64,000 nucleotides of DNA from Planctomycetota bacterium. Lineage in GTDB: Bacteria; Planctomycetota; UBA1135; JACQFD01. Below the pieces are notes generated by a model. It did no database searches and was not told where the DNA came from. It was given only the letters and a program-made list of their open reading frames with translations. Positions 16,684-25,802 of the stretch are shown piece after piece. Each line of letters opens with the position of its first letter. Position 1 is the first letter of the stretch. A program made the translations under genes and the position numbers. Location: assembly GCA_016200225.1 (NCBI GenBank), contig JACQFD010000027.1, forward strand, positions 1 to 64,000, given 5' to 3'.

Positions 16684-18600
16684 TTACACTTCCGCCGTCG
16701 CCGCGAGTTTCAACGGTAATTCGAGCACGAACGACGCGCCGCGCCCCTCGCCGTCGCTGCTCGCCGTGAGCGCGCCGCCCATTTCGGTCGCCGCGTTGGC
16801 CGCGTAATGCAATCCGAATCCGTGGCCGTCCGGTTTAGTAGTAAATCCCATATTGAATACTTTTTGCAAATTCTCCGGAGGGATTCCGCAGCCCGTGTCG
16901 GACACGATGATTCTGAGCCGGTCGCCGGGGAGTCGCCCGGTTTTTAACGTTAATATATTCGTTTTCAATCCCTGCGCGGCCATCGCCTGGCGAGCATTCT
17001 GGACGAGGTTCACAAGAATATCCATCAACCGTTGCCGGTCGATCGCGACGTCCGGCAGCGGTTCCAATTCATAACGAACCTCGAGTTCGCAATCCGCGGA
17101 AAACGCTTTGTCGGTCAATTCGACCGCTTTTCGGAGTTGCCCGGCGAGATCGGTGATTTCCACAATGCTCGCGCTCCCCGCGAAATTCTGTTGCGATTTG
17201 ACAAGATCGCGAACACAACTAATACCTTCGCCGAGCGACGCCAGCTCTTTTGTTATATCGGCACGCTGCGCGGCAAGATGGCGGCTCAGCGCCGCGAGCG
17301 CCGGCTGGAGATGTTTGCCGCGCGGATCGTCGCGTACGAATCCGGCGAGATCGTTGCCGTGTTCGGCGAGAACGGACGCCAGTTTTTCGAGATCGCCCGT
17401 TCGCATGTTCTTGATTCTATCCGTTATCAATTCCGTCGAGACGTTGACGCTATTTAACAAATTTCCGACATTATGTAATATGCCTGTCGCGATTTCCGAC
17501 TTGCCCGCGGAACGCGCGGAGTCCACGAGCGCCGCGCGCGCGTCCTCGAGTTTGACCATCATTTGATTGAGTTCTCGCGCGAGCACGCCGATTTCATCCT
17601 CGCGCTGGATTTGTAACTTCGCGCGGAAGTTCTCCGTCTTGCCGATTTCGACGGCGTGCTTTGTCAGCCGCGAAAGCGGCGTGAGCACGATTTTTTGTAA
17701 CAAACTCATCAGTACGAATAACAATATGAATCCGGCCGTGAGCGTCGAAAATGTAGCGAACCGGACGGAAAGCGCGCCCGCGGCCGAAACGCTTCGCCCG
17801 ACGTTCGCGCGAATGAGAAAATCCGGACGCCCCCTATAATCATTATAAGTAACGAATGCATGCAATAAATCCGGCCCCTGCTCCCGGATCACCGGCCGCG
17901 CCGAGGCCGTGAGTTCGTCGCGAATGCCCTCGACGTCGGGCGGAAGCGGATGTCCCGGATCCATCTGCCAAAAGTCGAAATCGATGCGCGTCTGCTTCGT
18001 TAACAATTCGTCGAGATTGTCGCTTACGAATCGCCCGAGTATCAGCGTGCCGCCGCTCGCGCCGTCGCCGCTGCTCGCGAGGATCGGCCTTGCCGAAAGC
18101 AACATTGCCTTATATTCATTTAAGAATAAACCGGAGCATGGAATATTATTAGCAACCATCGCGAGGCAGGGGTGCGAGGGAAGCAGCCGCTCCTTCGGAA
18201 AATCGCGCAACGAAATCGCGCGGCCATTGTCGGGATCGACGATCGAATGCCAGGCGACCTCGCCGTTCGTTTTGCAACAAAGAACCATGTCGAGACGCTT
18301 GTTCTTCAACGACGCCGGCCCGAGATTGGATCTTACAAATCTCGGGTCCGCGGAGTTCGTAAATTGTAACATATCGTCCCACGACGACCAACTTAAACAA
18401 AGTTGGTCGAGGTCCGCGGCTTCTTTGCGAATCGCCTCGGCGACGCGCGCGGCATCCGTCTCCGCCTCGATGCGCTCGCGCTCGAGAAAACCGCCCATCA
18501 CCGTCGTGCGCTGAATAATATATTCGGCGCACGCGTATGTAAGCATGACCGCCGATAAGATAAATATGATCTTCGAACGTAGGGACATTTGTATGGACAC
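16684..18600 (-). CDS. Membrane sensor histidine kinase with CHASE4-type input domain
   Basis: 638 residues, GTG start (ATG at 18588 is an alternative). A first membrane helix (~10-30) is followed by a periplasmic domain of the CHASE4 type (LERERIEAETDAARVAEAI, LSWSSWDDML, VRSNLG), a second helix (~280-303), HAMP (~303-355), then the kinase core: phosphoacceptor His376 in GILHNVGN, N-box LVNLVQNARQAM, DTGCGIPPENL and GFGLHYAAN. The H-box style GILHNVGNxLNS is common in signalling kinases that lack the classical SHELRTPL motif. It lies between a HAMP-only gene and a receiver-HATPase gene in the same direction. The ligand is unknown. Confidence 0.9.
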   Translation of the reverse strand: MSIQMSLRSKIIFILSAVMLTYACAEYIIQRTTVMGGFLERERIEAETDAARVAEAIRKEAADLDQLCLSWSSWDDMLQFTNSADPRFVRSNLGPASLKNKRLDMVLCCKTNGEVAWHSIVDPDNGRAISLRDFPKERLLPSHPCLAMVANNIPCSGLFLNEYKAMLLSARPILASSGDGASGGTLILGRFVSDNLDELLTKQTRIDFDFWQMDPGHPLPPDVEGIRDELTASARPVIREQGPDLLHAFVTYNDYRGRPDFLIRANVGRSVSAAGALSVRFATFSTLTAGFILLFVLMSLLQKIVLTPLSRLTKHAVEIGKTENFRAKLQIQREDEIGVLARELNQMMVKLEDARAALVDSARSAGKSEIATGILHNVGNLLNSVNVSTELITDRIKNMRTGDLEKLASVLAEHGNDLAGFVRDDPRGKHLQPALAALSRHLAAQRADITKELASLGEGISCVRDLVKSQQNFAGSASIVEITDLAGQLRKAVELTDKAFSADCELEVRYELEPLPDVAIDRQRLMDILVNLVQNARQAMAAQGLKTNILTLKTGRLPGDRLRIIVSDTGCGIPPENLQKVFNMGFTTKPDGHGFGLHYAANAATEMGGALTASSDGEGRGASFVLELPLKLAATAEV

Positions 18601-18631
18601 GGCGATGCGTATCGCGTCAGGAATCGTTTAA

Positions 18632-19135
18632 TTATGAAATGAGCGGCCGGGTTTCTTCCGCGCGGCTCGCGTCGGAGTTCTCGGGCAATGCCGCCGGCGG
18701 ATTCGCATTCGATTGCGGCGTCCGTTCGGCGCGCAACGGTTGCGTCGCGCGATTGATCAATTCGCACAATTCGACGAGGCTGTCGCCGGTTCGCAGTCTG
18801 CACGGTTGCGACTCCCTGCCGTCCGCGACACTTTCGAGATAGCGTTCGAATTTATGAATCGGTCCGGCGATTTTGAATGTTTGATAAATTCCAACCAACA
18901 ACGTCAACGGAAGTATGACCATGGACGACGTCGCGAAAACTTTAAGAAGGAGTCCGCCGAGCGAGTCCATCATGATGCCGCTGTCGTGCGGCAATTCGAC
19001 CGCCGTGCTGGAAACCGTGCTCATGAACAATAAAAACTGAAGCAATTGGCCGAACGCGGAAATGCCAAGAAAGGTAAATATTAGTTTTAATTGCAATCCG
19101 GGCTTCGGAAGCTTCTGCCTTCGTTTATAATTCAT
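18632..19135 (-). CDS. HAMP-domain membrane protein without an output domain
   Basis: 167 residues, ATG start preceded by GAGG at a suitable distance (8 nt). It has two transmembrane helices (~18-40 and ~60-85), then a HAMP-like segment (FKIAGPIHKFERYLESVADG ... LVELCELIN, ~88-130) and a disordered Pro/Asn/Glu tail. There is no kinase, cyclase or methyl-accepting output. It lies 31 nt upstream of the CHASE4 kinase gene in the same direction and is likely the first gene of that operon. It may act as a membrane partner of the kinase; this is inference from position. Confidence 0.78.
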   Translation of the reverse strand: MNYKRRQKLPKPGLQLKLIFTFLGISAFGQLLQFLLFMSTVSSTAVELPHDSGIMMDSLGGLLLKVFATSSMVILPLTLLVGIYQTFKIAGPIHKFERYLESVADGRESQPCRLRTGDSLVELCELINRATQPLRAERTPQSNANPPAALPENSDASRAEETRPLIS

Positions 19136-19200
19136 GGTTGGGACCTCTTTCGGGACGTTCTCGATGGATTCGAGAGTTCATTTCCATTTTGTAAACATTG

Positions 19201-20553
19201 TCATCGCACCGGCTCCCGCGCGCCGTCATCGCGCCGCGCGCCGATTCCGAGAATCGCGCGCCATTCCGCCTTGTCGGGGCCGGCCGACTCGCCCGTGATC
19301 TGCTTGAGCGCATCGTTCGCGATTTGTCGCGTTCGCGGCGTCGAATCTAATAATTCGACGAGTTCCGGAAGGGCGCGCGGCGAACTGAGGGACACGAGCG
19401 CGGCCACGGAGATATTTGTAATATCCGTCTGTTCGGATTGAAGGATCGGCAGGATTTTCGCCGCGATCGCGTCGCGAAAAAGTTTATGTCCCGACAATTC
19501 GCGGAGCGCGCCGACGATCAGAGATTTCTCCGAGGATGTTAACGATTGTAATGCATCCGATCCCGCGGAATCCCACCATGCATTTTCGCGATCGTACCAA
19601 TATTTCCATTTGTTAGGATCGGGCCGGAATGCGGCGCCCGTAATTGTACATAACGCCCAGTGGGCCGCGTCGCGGACTCCCGCCTCCGAATCGCGCAGGA
19701 GTTGAATCAATGCCACGATCGCGCCGACGTCTCGAACGCGGCCCGCCGCCAGCGCCGATTCGCGGCGCAGCGACGGATCCCGCGAGTCGAAATAATCGGC
19801 GATCCTGCTCGATTGTTCGCGCTCGAGTTCGATGGGTACAATTCCGCCGCCGCGCGCGATTTGTTGTAACAGGCAGGCGTCGAACGACTGGTTCTTTCCG
19901 AGATATTTACAAATAATTTTGGCTCCTTCGGAGCCGCCGCCGGCGCCCGCGGCGCCGAGAAAGTGTAATCGTAATATCGGATCCGCCGTCGCCGCCGCCG
20001 CCGTTTCGAGCGATCTATAGAGATCGGCGTTTCGCCGCAGCATTTTGCCGACGGCGGTCTCGAACGCCGCGGAGACGTCCGGATCGAGGGCGGCGCGCGA
20101 TTCGCGCACTTGTAGTATCGCCGCGGCCGTGGCAAAATCGCCCGCGGTCCGGCCCAGCTTCTCCAGAACTATAAAACCGATTCTTTGTATGATCGCTTTC
20201 GATTCGGGCGGCGGCGCGCCATTGCGCACCGAGTCGAGCGCCGCCGCCGGCACGCCTTCTAATAATAGATTTACCGATCGCGTCGGGCGCGAGGCGGTCG
20301 CAGGCTTCGCCGGAGGCTCGCGCATCATGATATAATCGACGATTTCCGCGGTCTCCGCCGCGTCTCGCTTTGCAAGTTCCGTTAATAATCCTGCGGAATT
20401 ATTAATTGCTCTCGATTGAAACAAATCGAGGACGAACTTCCCCGGATGCACCGCGGGCGCGCTCGCGACGGGCAATGACTCCGCGCCGCCCGCCGGTGAA
20501 GTGCCGAACGGGGCTGCGAGGGCGCCGATCATTACGATGCGCGCCGCGTGCAT
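19201..20553 (-). CDS. Exported HEAT-repeat protein coupled to the pilin operon
   Basis: 450 residues when started at ATG 20553, where it overlaps the stop of the PilX-like gene by one base (TGATG), a layout that favours reinitiation. The open frame extends upstream inside that gene, but the extension makes no sense as protein. The N-terminus (ARIVMIGALAAPFG) is a weak signal peptide. HEAT-like helical repeats are seen at ~245-330 (SLRRESALAAGRV, GAIVALIQLLRDSEAGVRDAAHWAL) and ~395-430 (SPRALPELVELLDS), with the WKYWYDRENAWW segment that often follows HEAT repeats in planctomycete proteins. It is probably a scaffold for protein contacts at the envelope; a link with pilus assembly is suggested only by operon position. 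Confidence 0.75.
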   Translation of the reverse strand: MHAARIVMIGALAAPFGTSPAGGAESLPVASAPAVHPGKFVLDLFQSRAINNSAGLLTELAKRDAAETAEIVDYIMMREPPAKPATASRPTRSVNLLLEGVPAAALDSVRNGAPPPESKAIIQRIGFIVLEKLGRTAGDFATAAAILQVRESRAALDPDVSAAFETAVGKMLRRNADLYRSLETAAAATADPILRLHFLGAAGAGGGSEGAKIICKYLGKNQSFDACLLQQIARGGGIVPIELEREQSSRIADYFDSRDPSLRRESALAAGRVRDVGAIVALIQLLRDSEAGVRDAAHWALCTITGAAFRPDPNKWKYWYDRENAWWDSAGSDALQSLTSSEKSLIVGALRELSGHKLFRDAIAAKILPILQSEQTDITNISVAALVSLSSPRALPELVELLDSTPRTRQIANDALKQITGESAGPDKAEWRAILGIGARRDDGAREPVR

Positions 20554-22067
20554 CAATTCGTGCTCCAAACAGTCGTGAGAATCGACCCGACGAGATTCCA
20601 GTCGCACGTTTTGGCGTCGCCCGTGAAAGTCTTTAAGACTCCGCTCGTATCCATATATGTCATGTGCAACACGCTTTCCGCGGCCGCCGTCGCCGACGGG
20701 ATCGGCGTGACGCCGAGTATCTTTAATTTTGTGAGCGGGTCCTGTTGCGATTGGGTGAGCGGCGTGTCGGGCAGCGAAACGACGCGCCACGCGTTCAAGA
20801 CAGGAAGACTTTTGATAACATTCGACGATTTTAACAATGCTTTGTCGAACGAACAGCGGGCGCCTTGCGCATAGGTTAATTGTTTTCCCGCAACGGTTCC
20901 ATAGACGCGCGTTTCCGCGGGCCATGTGAACGCGGCATTCGGCGAGTAGAATGTGCCGTAAAATTCGCCCGTCGACGCTACAGTTACGGGAGGATCGACC
21001 TTTCCGTCTCCTGTATAATCGAGCGTTTTGTTGGCGTTAACGAGGACGGCGACGTTTTTTGGATCCTTGCTGGAATTGACGAGCCGCGACTTCGCGGTCC
21101 AACATAAATAATCGGACACATAAACGAGCACCGGGCCGTCGGTAGTATCAAATTCCAATTGCGCGTTGGCGTCGAGCGTGAATTGTCCGAGAACGAACAC
21201 TTCGGGGCCCCTGAGTCTTAATTTACAATTGGCCGTCACCCGATATTTATCATAATGATGTTCGCCCGCCTCCAGCGTCACCGTCGACTGTGTCTGGATC
21301 GCGTTGCCGAGCGAAGTACCCGATGGCGGCGCCACCGCGGGCAGGCCGAGCGTCTTCACATTCGGCGACGTCGAACCTGTGATCACGGTGTTCGGCATGG
21401 CCAGCAGATTTTTACTAATTCCCGGATGCGCGTCGCCAAATATATATGTATTCGGACCCGATGCGACCGGTATGCCCAGCAAATTTAACGCAAACGTCGG
21501 TCCATTTACTGTAATATCGGAATTCGCGTTGACGGCGGCGCCCGCGCCCGTCGATATTCCGGCCGCGGTCTGATGCGCCTGCGTATCGTATGTACCCATC
21601 GTCGAATCGTATCCGTCGAAGATCGCGCCGGCGCCCACGGTCATTTGTGTATTAGCAAAAAACCCGAGCGACGCAATTGTATTTTGCGATTTCTGAACGA
21701 CCATCGATATCGAAAATCGACCGGAACCGCAGAGCGCATTGCTAAATAATGCAACCTTATTGTCGGGCTGTTCGTGCGCCTCGACCCAGTACACGCCGTC
21801 GCCGAAAATCGCCGGCACGCTTGCCGTTGCGATATTTCCGGACTTCCCTTCCGTCAACGCGAGGAACGCTTCGCTGATGCCGGCCTCGGCGATATAAAAC
21901 GCGCGCTTTTTGTTAGTACTACCTTTCGAGTTGAGCGTCATGCCTACCTGCATCTGTAACATCGCGGCGCCGAGCGCGGCTGCGAGCATGACGATCACGA
22001 CCGAAACGATCAGCGCGCTGCCTCGTTCGGCGCGCGCCATGGAGTGGGTTCCTCGGTGGATTTTCAT
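20553..22067 (-). CDS. PilX-like minor pilin / pilus assembly protein
   Basis: 504 residues, ATG at 22067 preceded by GGAG six bases upstream. Near the N-terminus it has ERG then SALIVSVVIVMLAAALGAAML, the class III-like pilin helix seen in PilX proteins, which lack the usual Glu at +5. AFYIAEAGISEAFL follows, as in PilX N-terminal domains. The long C-terminal part is beta-rich with phrases such as ITVNGP, VFVLGQFTLDANAQ and GEFYGTFYSPNA, typical of large PilX-type proteins with adhesin-like surface domains. It is anchored in the inner membrane and may be assembled at the tip of a pilus or pseudopilus. Last pilin gene of the minus-strand set. Confidence 0.82.
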   Translation of the reverse strand: MKIHRGTHSMARAERGSALIVSVVIVMLAAALGAAMLQMQVGMTLNSKGSTNKKRAFYIAEAGISEAFLALTEGKSGNIATASVPAIFGDGVYWVEAHEQPDNKVALFSNALCGSGRFSISMVVQKSQNTIASLGFFANTQMTVGAGAIFDGYDSTMGTYDTQAHQTAAGISTGAGAAVNANSDITVNGPTFALNLLGIPVASGPNTYIFGDAHPGISKNLLAMPNTVITGSTSPNVKTLGLPAVAPPSGTSLGNAIQTQSTVTLEAGEHHYDKYRVTANCKLRLRGPEVFVLGQFTLDANAQLEFDTTDGPVLVYVSDYLCWTAKSRLVNSSKDPKNVAVLVNANKTLDYTGDGKVDPPVTVASTGEFYGTFYSPNAAFTWPAETRVYGTVAGKQLTYAQGARCSFDKALLKSSNVIKSLPVLNAWRVVSLPDTPLTQSQQDPLTKLKILGVTPIPSATAAAESVLHMTYMDTSGVLKTFTGDAKTCDWNLVGSILTTVWSTN

Positions 22068-22085
22068 GGGTGGCTCCGTGGAGTA

Positions 22086-22679
22086 TTAGTTACGACAAGT
22101 TACTGTATTCGTGACGGTTTTTTTATGCATTCCATCGGCATCGGACGCCCGTTGCACGGTTAAATGTATATTAACTTTCGGGCCGACCGAGTCGAAGGAA
22201 AGGCCGTTTTCGTCGACAAGGCCGTTGCCGTTGTCGTCGATTCCATTATTAGTTTCTCCGTCGAGATTGTGCGGCACCCAGTTGGTCCAAACGACGGCGT
22301 GGGCCTTTTGCGTGTCGGGACACTGGGTCCATACAACCGATCCCTTGTTCATTATATATTCGATTCTCTCGACGTCGCCCATGATGAGCTGCCCGTTTTC
22401 GTAGCCGAGACATGTTTGATATTCGAGCGTCGGCGTGTTCGTCGGCGCGTTCTTCACCGGATATAACTCTTTTTCGCTCGAGGCCATGACCGCGTACGAG
22501 ATGCGGTCCATCGTCATTTCCGCCTGATCGCCGACGACTCTTTGCATCGTTTCGCTCTTGAACGCGGATGTGCTCGTTTTTAGTATCATCGCCATATTTA
22601 ACGATATGAGCACGAGAATCGCGGCCGCGATCACGACCTCGATTGCGCTGACTCCGGCTTGAGAGCGGCTGGATTTCAT
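22086..22679 (-). CDS. PilW/GspJ-like prepilin
   Basis: 197 residues. A short basic leader ends in QAG, then VSAIEVVIAAAILVLISL: a prepilin peptidase site (G before V, Glu at +5) and the pilin helix. The C-terminal half carries a calcium-loop-like segment, NGIDDNGNGLVDENG, just before SFDSVGPKVNIHLTV, reminiscent of calcium sites in minor pseudopilins. The gene lies 4 nt after the PilV-like gene and 18 nt before the PilX-like gene, in the expected V-W-X order. Confidence 0.85.
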   Translation of the reverse strand: MKSSRSQAGVSAIEVVIAAAILVLISLNMAMILKTSTSAFKSETMQRVVGDQAEMTMDRISYAVMASSEKELYPVKNAPTNTPTLEYQTCLGYENGQLIMGDVERIEYIMNKGSVVWTQCPDTQKAHAVVWTNWVPHNLDGETNNGIDDNGNGLVDENGLSFDSVGPKVNIHLTVQRASDADGMHKKTVTNTVTCRN

Positions 22680-22683
22680 GATT

Positions 22684-23250
22684 TCACTGCTTCATCAACT
22701 TCGAAAACATCGTGTAAATGGTCAAAGTTTGTTTTCCCGACTTCCCTTTCCATGTAATCTGAATCGCAACGGGAAGCACGAGATAGTCCGTCGCGTGATT
22801 TAAATTATCCACGAGGGAGTCACCGTTCAGATCGCGCGGCATGCCCAGCGCTTGATTATTAGCATCCTCCCTGAGTTCGGACCCCGTGGACGGAAGGATC
22901 ACTTCGCCGACGTGGCCGTTTGGATTGTTCGGAAGCGGCTGCAGTCCCTCGACGTCGAAATACGCGCCGGGCGCCGTCTTGGGCCCGTTCGGATCGTCGT
23001 TCGTATCGTGATTATATGTTGCAAATAATTTTGTGAACGACAACGCATGCATTTCTTCCAATAAATTTCGCGCGGCATTCGACGCAAGGCCCTGCTCCGC
23101 GCGCGTCGCGGAATGCGAGGCGCTCGCGTCGATCGTTGTCATTAACATATACACCGTAACTGTAAGAACAGTCACGGCGATCATGACTTCGATTAGTGTC
23201 ATTCCCGCCTTGCGGGCGGCCGCGGAAATTCGTGGTTGAAACTGGCTCAT
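22684..23250 (-). CDS. PilV/GspI-like prepilin
   Basis: 188 residues. The leader ends RKAG, followed by MTLIEVMIAVTVLTVTVYML: prepilin peptidase site with Glu at +5 and the N-terminal pilin helix. Behind it lies ASNAARNLLEEMHAL, typical of PilV-type minor pilins. An Asp-rich loop RDLNGDSLVDN may bind calcium. First pilin gene of the minus-strand cassette; 217 bp separate it from the preceding secretin-N-like gene, so it may have its own promoter. Confidence 0.85.
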   Translation of the reverse strand: MSQFQPRISAAARKAGMTLIEVMIAVTVLTVTVYMLMTTIDASASHSATRAEQGLASNAARNLLEEMHALSFTKLFATYNHDTNDDPNGPKTAPGAYFDVEGLQPLPNNPNGHVGEVILPSTGSELREDANNQALGMPRDLNGDSLVDNLNHATDYLVLPVAIQITWKGKSGKQTLTIYTMFSKLMKQ

Positions 23251-23467
23251 GGTTGAGATTTAGGCGTGTCGAATCGTCCATAGCTATCGGACTTACTTGT
23301 AGCGTTGCCACGCCGGGAAACGATTTCCAACACGAAGCCTCCGTCGTCGACGCACGATCGGGTAATTGATTCCGATCAACGCCTCGATTCGGAAAGATTT
23401 TCCGAATTTTACGAATGGCCGCCGCGGCGGTTTGGCCTGACGGCGCGCGAAAAACGCTTCCCCGAAT
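23251..23467 (-). promoter_or_regulatory. Intergenic segment with stem-loops ahead of the PilV-like gene
   Basis: The 217-bp gap contains a perfect hairpin ATTCGGAAA (23387-23395), loop GAT, TTTCCGAAT (23399-23407), a 12-bp palindrome CCGCCGCGGCGG (about 23419-23430), and TTGAT..ATCAA near 23366-23380. The hairpin lacks a following T-run. The stretch may separate the secretin-N-like array from the pilin genes as a processing or attenuation site, or hold an operator. No clear promoter box can be assigned. Confidence 0.35.
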
Positions 23468-24214
23468 TTAGAGTTTTAACTTGTCCATCGCCGCCGCGAC
23501 GCTCGTTTCCAGTCGTCGAATACGGTCGATCGCCCGCAATTGGCGCAATTGTTGTTTTCCGGAATTCTCCAGTTTTTTCGTTTCGATATCGACATGCTCG
23601 AGCAATTGAAATATCAGATTCGCGCGCGGACCGAGATCGGTGATGTACATCGATTTATCGCCGTTTTTTGCGCTCGATTTGCTTGTATCGAACAGCACCC
23701 GCATATACTCGACGCATTCCGCGAGTGAGTCCGGCACGCGAACTTTGATATATTTATACGATTTCGCGTAGTCTTTAATTTGCTCCAATTTTGTTTCCGG
23801 CGCTTCGTCGCGAACTTCATTTGCCTCCACGCTGGGAGTCCTCAGCAATCTCCAGCCGTCGCCAGGAAATTTCGGAGGAACCATGATATGTTTATAATGG
23901 GACAGCGTCGATTCGAGGAACAGCACTGCGTCCGCGCTCGGAATTCGCAACGATTCGGTCAGGCTCATTTGCCATAATTCAAATTTCGTTTCGGTTTCTC
24001 CCGTCCAGTCGACACGGCGCCCGGCCGCCTCGCCGACCGTGTTGACGATTTCCTTGATCGTGGCCCCCGATTCAACGGTTATTTCCCTTTCTGTACAATG
24101 AACGCGCGGCCTGCTTTCCGCCGCCGGCGAAGTCTGCGAGCGCTGATGTACATTTCCGTTCGTTAATAATAACGCGAGCGCGGCGGAAGTAATGATCGAG
24201 TTCGCGAGATTCAT
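23468..24214 (-). CDS. Exported secretin-N-domain-like protein, paralogue 4 of 4
   Basis: 248 residues from ATG 24214, one base after the stop of paralogue 3; the longer open frame upstream overlaps that gene and is not credible. It has a signal peptide (IITSAALALLLTNG), then the motif shared by the four paralogues (REITVESGATIKEIVNTVGEA), corresponding to the start of a secretin N0-type domain. A second domain follows (YIKVRVPDSLAECVEYMRVLF ... IFQLLEHVD), in the position of an N1-type domain, and a Leu/Arg-rich coiled coil ends the protein. It is the most diverged of the four, and no secretin barrel follows. It is probably periplasmic. Assignment rests on the better-preserved paralogues 2 and 3. 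Confidence 0.65.
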   Translation of the reverse strand: MNLANSIITSAALALLLTNGNVHQRSQTSPAAESRPRVHCTEREITVESGATIKEIVNTVGEAAGRRVDWTGETETKFELWQMSLTESLRIPSADAVLFLESTLSHYKHIMVPPKFPGDGWRLLRTPSVEANEVRDEAPETKLEQIKDYAKSYKYIKVRVPDSLAECVEYMRVLFDTSKSSAKNGDKSMYITDLGPRANLIFQLLEHVDIETKKLENSGKQQLRQLRAIDRIRRLETSVAAAMDKLKL

Positions 24215-24215
24215 A

Positions 24216-24974
24216 TTATTTCGCGGCGGACTTCGATTCGGCCGGGGCCAGGGCGTCGAGGCGTTTTTGAATCGCTTCCATTCTCTTATCGAGCGCATCG
24301 AGTCGAACGCCAATCGAATCGCTGGACTCCTTCGGCGCGTCCGCGGAATCGACGGTTTTGATTAATTGCGCGACGGCATTCACGGTGGGCCCGAATCCAA
24401 TAACTAATAAAGCGCTGGCGTTTCCGATGTTTGTAACCGTTTCGAGCTGGTTGTCCGGATAGAACGGCCGGAGCGATGCGCTGATTTCACGCGCGTTCTG
24501 ATATTCGACGGGTACGAGCGTCGCGATCATAATATAACGATTCGCGTATTCGCCGATCTTGCCGACGTCGACCATTTTTGCGCGCTCGCGAATTTCGATT
24601 CGATTCGGGCCGCGCAGATCGACCAGATTCGACGGCATTCCGTCGGCGACGGGCGGCAGGAGGATGAAATGATGTTGATAAAGAATCGATTCCAATAATT
24701 CCCCGGCCGAAGCGGCGGGTACGCGAACCGGCTCCGTGATTGTTAATGTTTCGCTTTGCAATCGGGCGTCTTCGTTCCGATCGAAAGCGACCGGGCGCTT
24801 CAATTCGTGCGCGATCACTGTCACGATATCCTTAAGATTCGCGCCCGATTCGATAACTACTTTTCCGTCTTCGATGCGGACGGAAGGCGCGTTTTGCGCT
24901 TGCGGAATTGATATTTTTGCGAAGCCCAGCGACGCCGCCGCCAAAAGCGCGGCCGGAAGTATGAATTTGTTCAT
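24216..24974 (-). CDS. Exported secretin-N-domain-like protein, paralogue 3 of 4
   Basis: 252 residues with a signal peptide (ILPAALLAAASLGFA). The N0-like part has VRIEDGKVVIESGANLKDIV, and the N1-like part has VEYQNAREISASLRPFYPDN, TVTNIGNASALLVIGF and AVAQLIKTVD, the pattern of secretin N1/N2 (NolW-like) repeats: a residue stretch handling partner contacts, a dedicated turn and a final xLIxxxD. A ~25-residue coiled coil (RLDALDKRMEAIQKRLDAL) closes the protein. It lacks the C-terminal secretin barrel, so it cannot form a pore itself. It may line or cap a secretin encoded elsewhere, or act as a periplasmic ring. Function is inferred. Confidence 0.72.
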   Translation of the reverse strand: MNKFILPAALLAAASLGFAKISIPQAQNAPSVRIEDGKVVIESGANLKDIVTVIAHELKRPVAFDRNEDARLQSETLTITEPVRVPAASAGELLESILYQHHFILLPPVADGMPSNLVDLRGPNRIEIRERAKMVDVGKIGEYANRYIMIATLVPVEYQNAREISASLRPFYPDNQLETVTNIGNASALLVIGFGPTVNAVAQLIKTVDSADAPKESSDSIGVRLDALDKRMEAIQKRLDALAPAESKSAAK

Positions 24975-24998
24975 GTTGATTCGATCCGCGTAAAGAAT

Positions 24999-25787
24999 TT
25001 ACTTCGATTGCGCTTTTTGTAATTGTTGTTTCAGGTCCGCGACTTGTTTTTCGAGGGATTCGATCCGGTCGCCCGCCGTTTTCAGGAATTTTGCCGCTTC
25101 GCCGACGCCCGCGTTTTTCGGCAACGCCGGCGGCGGCTCGGCGGCGGCTTTGTCGATTTCGTGGATTAGTTTTGCGAGCGCGTTCAGGTTTTGTGAAAAT
25201 GCAAAAACAAGCAGACTGTTCGCATTACCAATATTTGTGACGGTTTCGATTTGGTTATCCGGGAAGAACGGCCGAAGGCTGGCGGAGACTTCACGCGCGC
25301 TTGTGTTATGAAGCGTGACCACGGTGAAGTGATAACCCATGCGTCCCGATTTCTGTTCAATTTGAGCTTCGTTGATGTATGTCGCATGCGCGCGGATGGA
25401 CAATCGGTCGGGGCCCTTCAAATCTACAATTAACGAGGGAAGCGCCGCGGACGTTCCGCTTTGTATCACGAAGTCGTGCTCAAACAGGACATATTCGAAA
25501 AACTCGTTCGCTTTCGCGGCCGGAATATGCATGGGTTGGGAAAATACAACATTCGTACTCTCGAGTTTGGCGAGGACGTCCCGCTTCATAATTAACGTTT
25601 GCTTGACGAATGGCGCCACGACGTTTACGAATTGACCGAGCCGCACGGTTCCCTCGACCACGACTTCGTTGTTTTCGATCGCGACGCGTGATTTGTTTTC
25701 GTTATTTTGTCCGTCTTGAGACAGCGACGCCCCGTTCAACGTCAAACCCGCGGCGAGGACAATGCAACCGACGATTTGTATTCTCAT
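24999..25787 (-). CDS. Exported secretin-N-domain-like protein, paralogue 2 of 4
   Basis: 262 residues with a signal peptide (IVGCIVLAAGLTLNGAS). It is closely related to paralogue 3: VAIENNEVVVEGTVRLGQFV at the start, then AREVSASLRPFFPDNQ, ETVTNIGNANSLLVFAF and LAKLIHEIDKA, then a Pro-rich hinge and a coiled coil (RIESLEKQVADLKQQLQ). The high identity around ETVTNIGNA shows a duplication within the array. It is likely periplasmic and cotranscribed with its neighbours (15 and 24 nt gaps). Confidence 0.72.
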   Translation of the reverse strand: MRIQIVGCIVLAAGLTLNGASLSQDGQNNENKSRVAIENNEVVVEGTVRLGQFVNVVAPFVKQTLIMKRDVLAKLESTNVVFSQPMHIPAAKANEFFEYVLFEHDFVIQSGTSAALPSLIVDLKGPDRLSIRAHATYINEAQIEQKSGRMGYHFTVVTLHNTSAREVSASLRPFFPDNQIETVTNIGNANSLLVFAFSQNLNALAKLIHEIDKAAAEPPPALPKNAGVGEAAKFLKTAGDRIESLEKQVADLKQQLQKAQSK

Positions 25788-25802
25788 ATTTATATTTATT
25801 AA

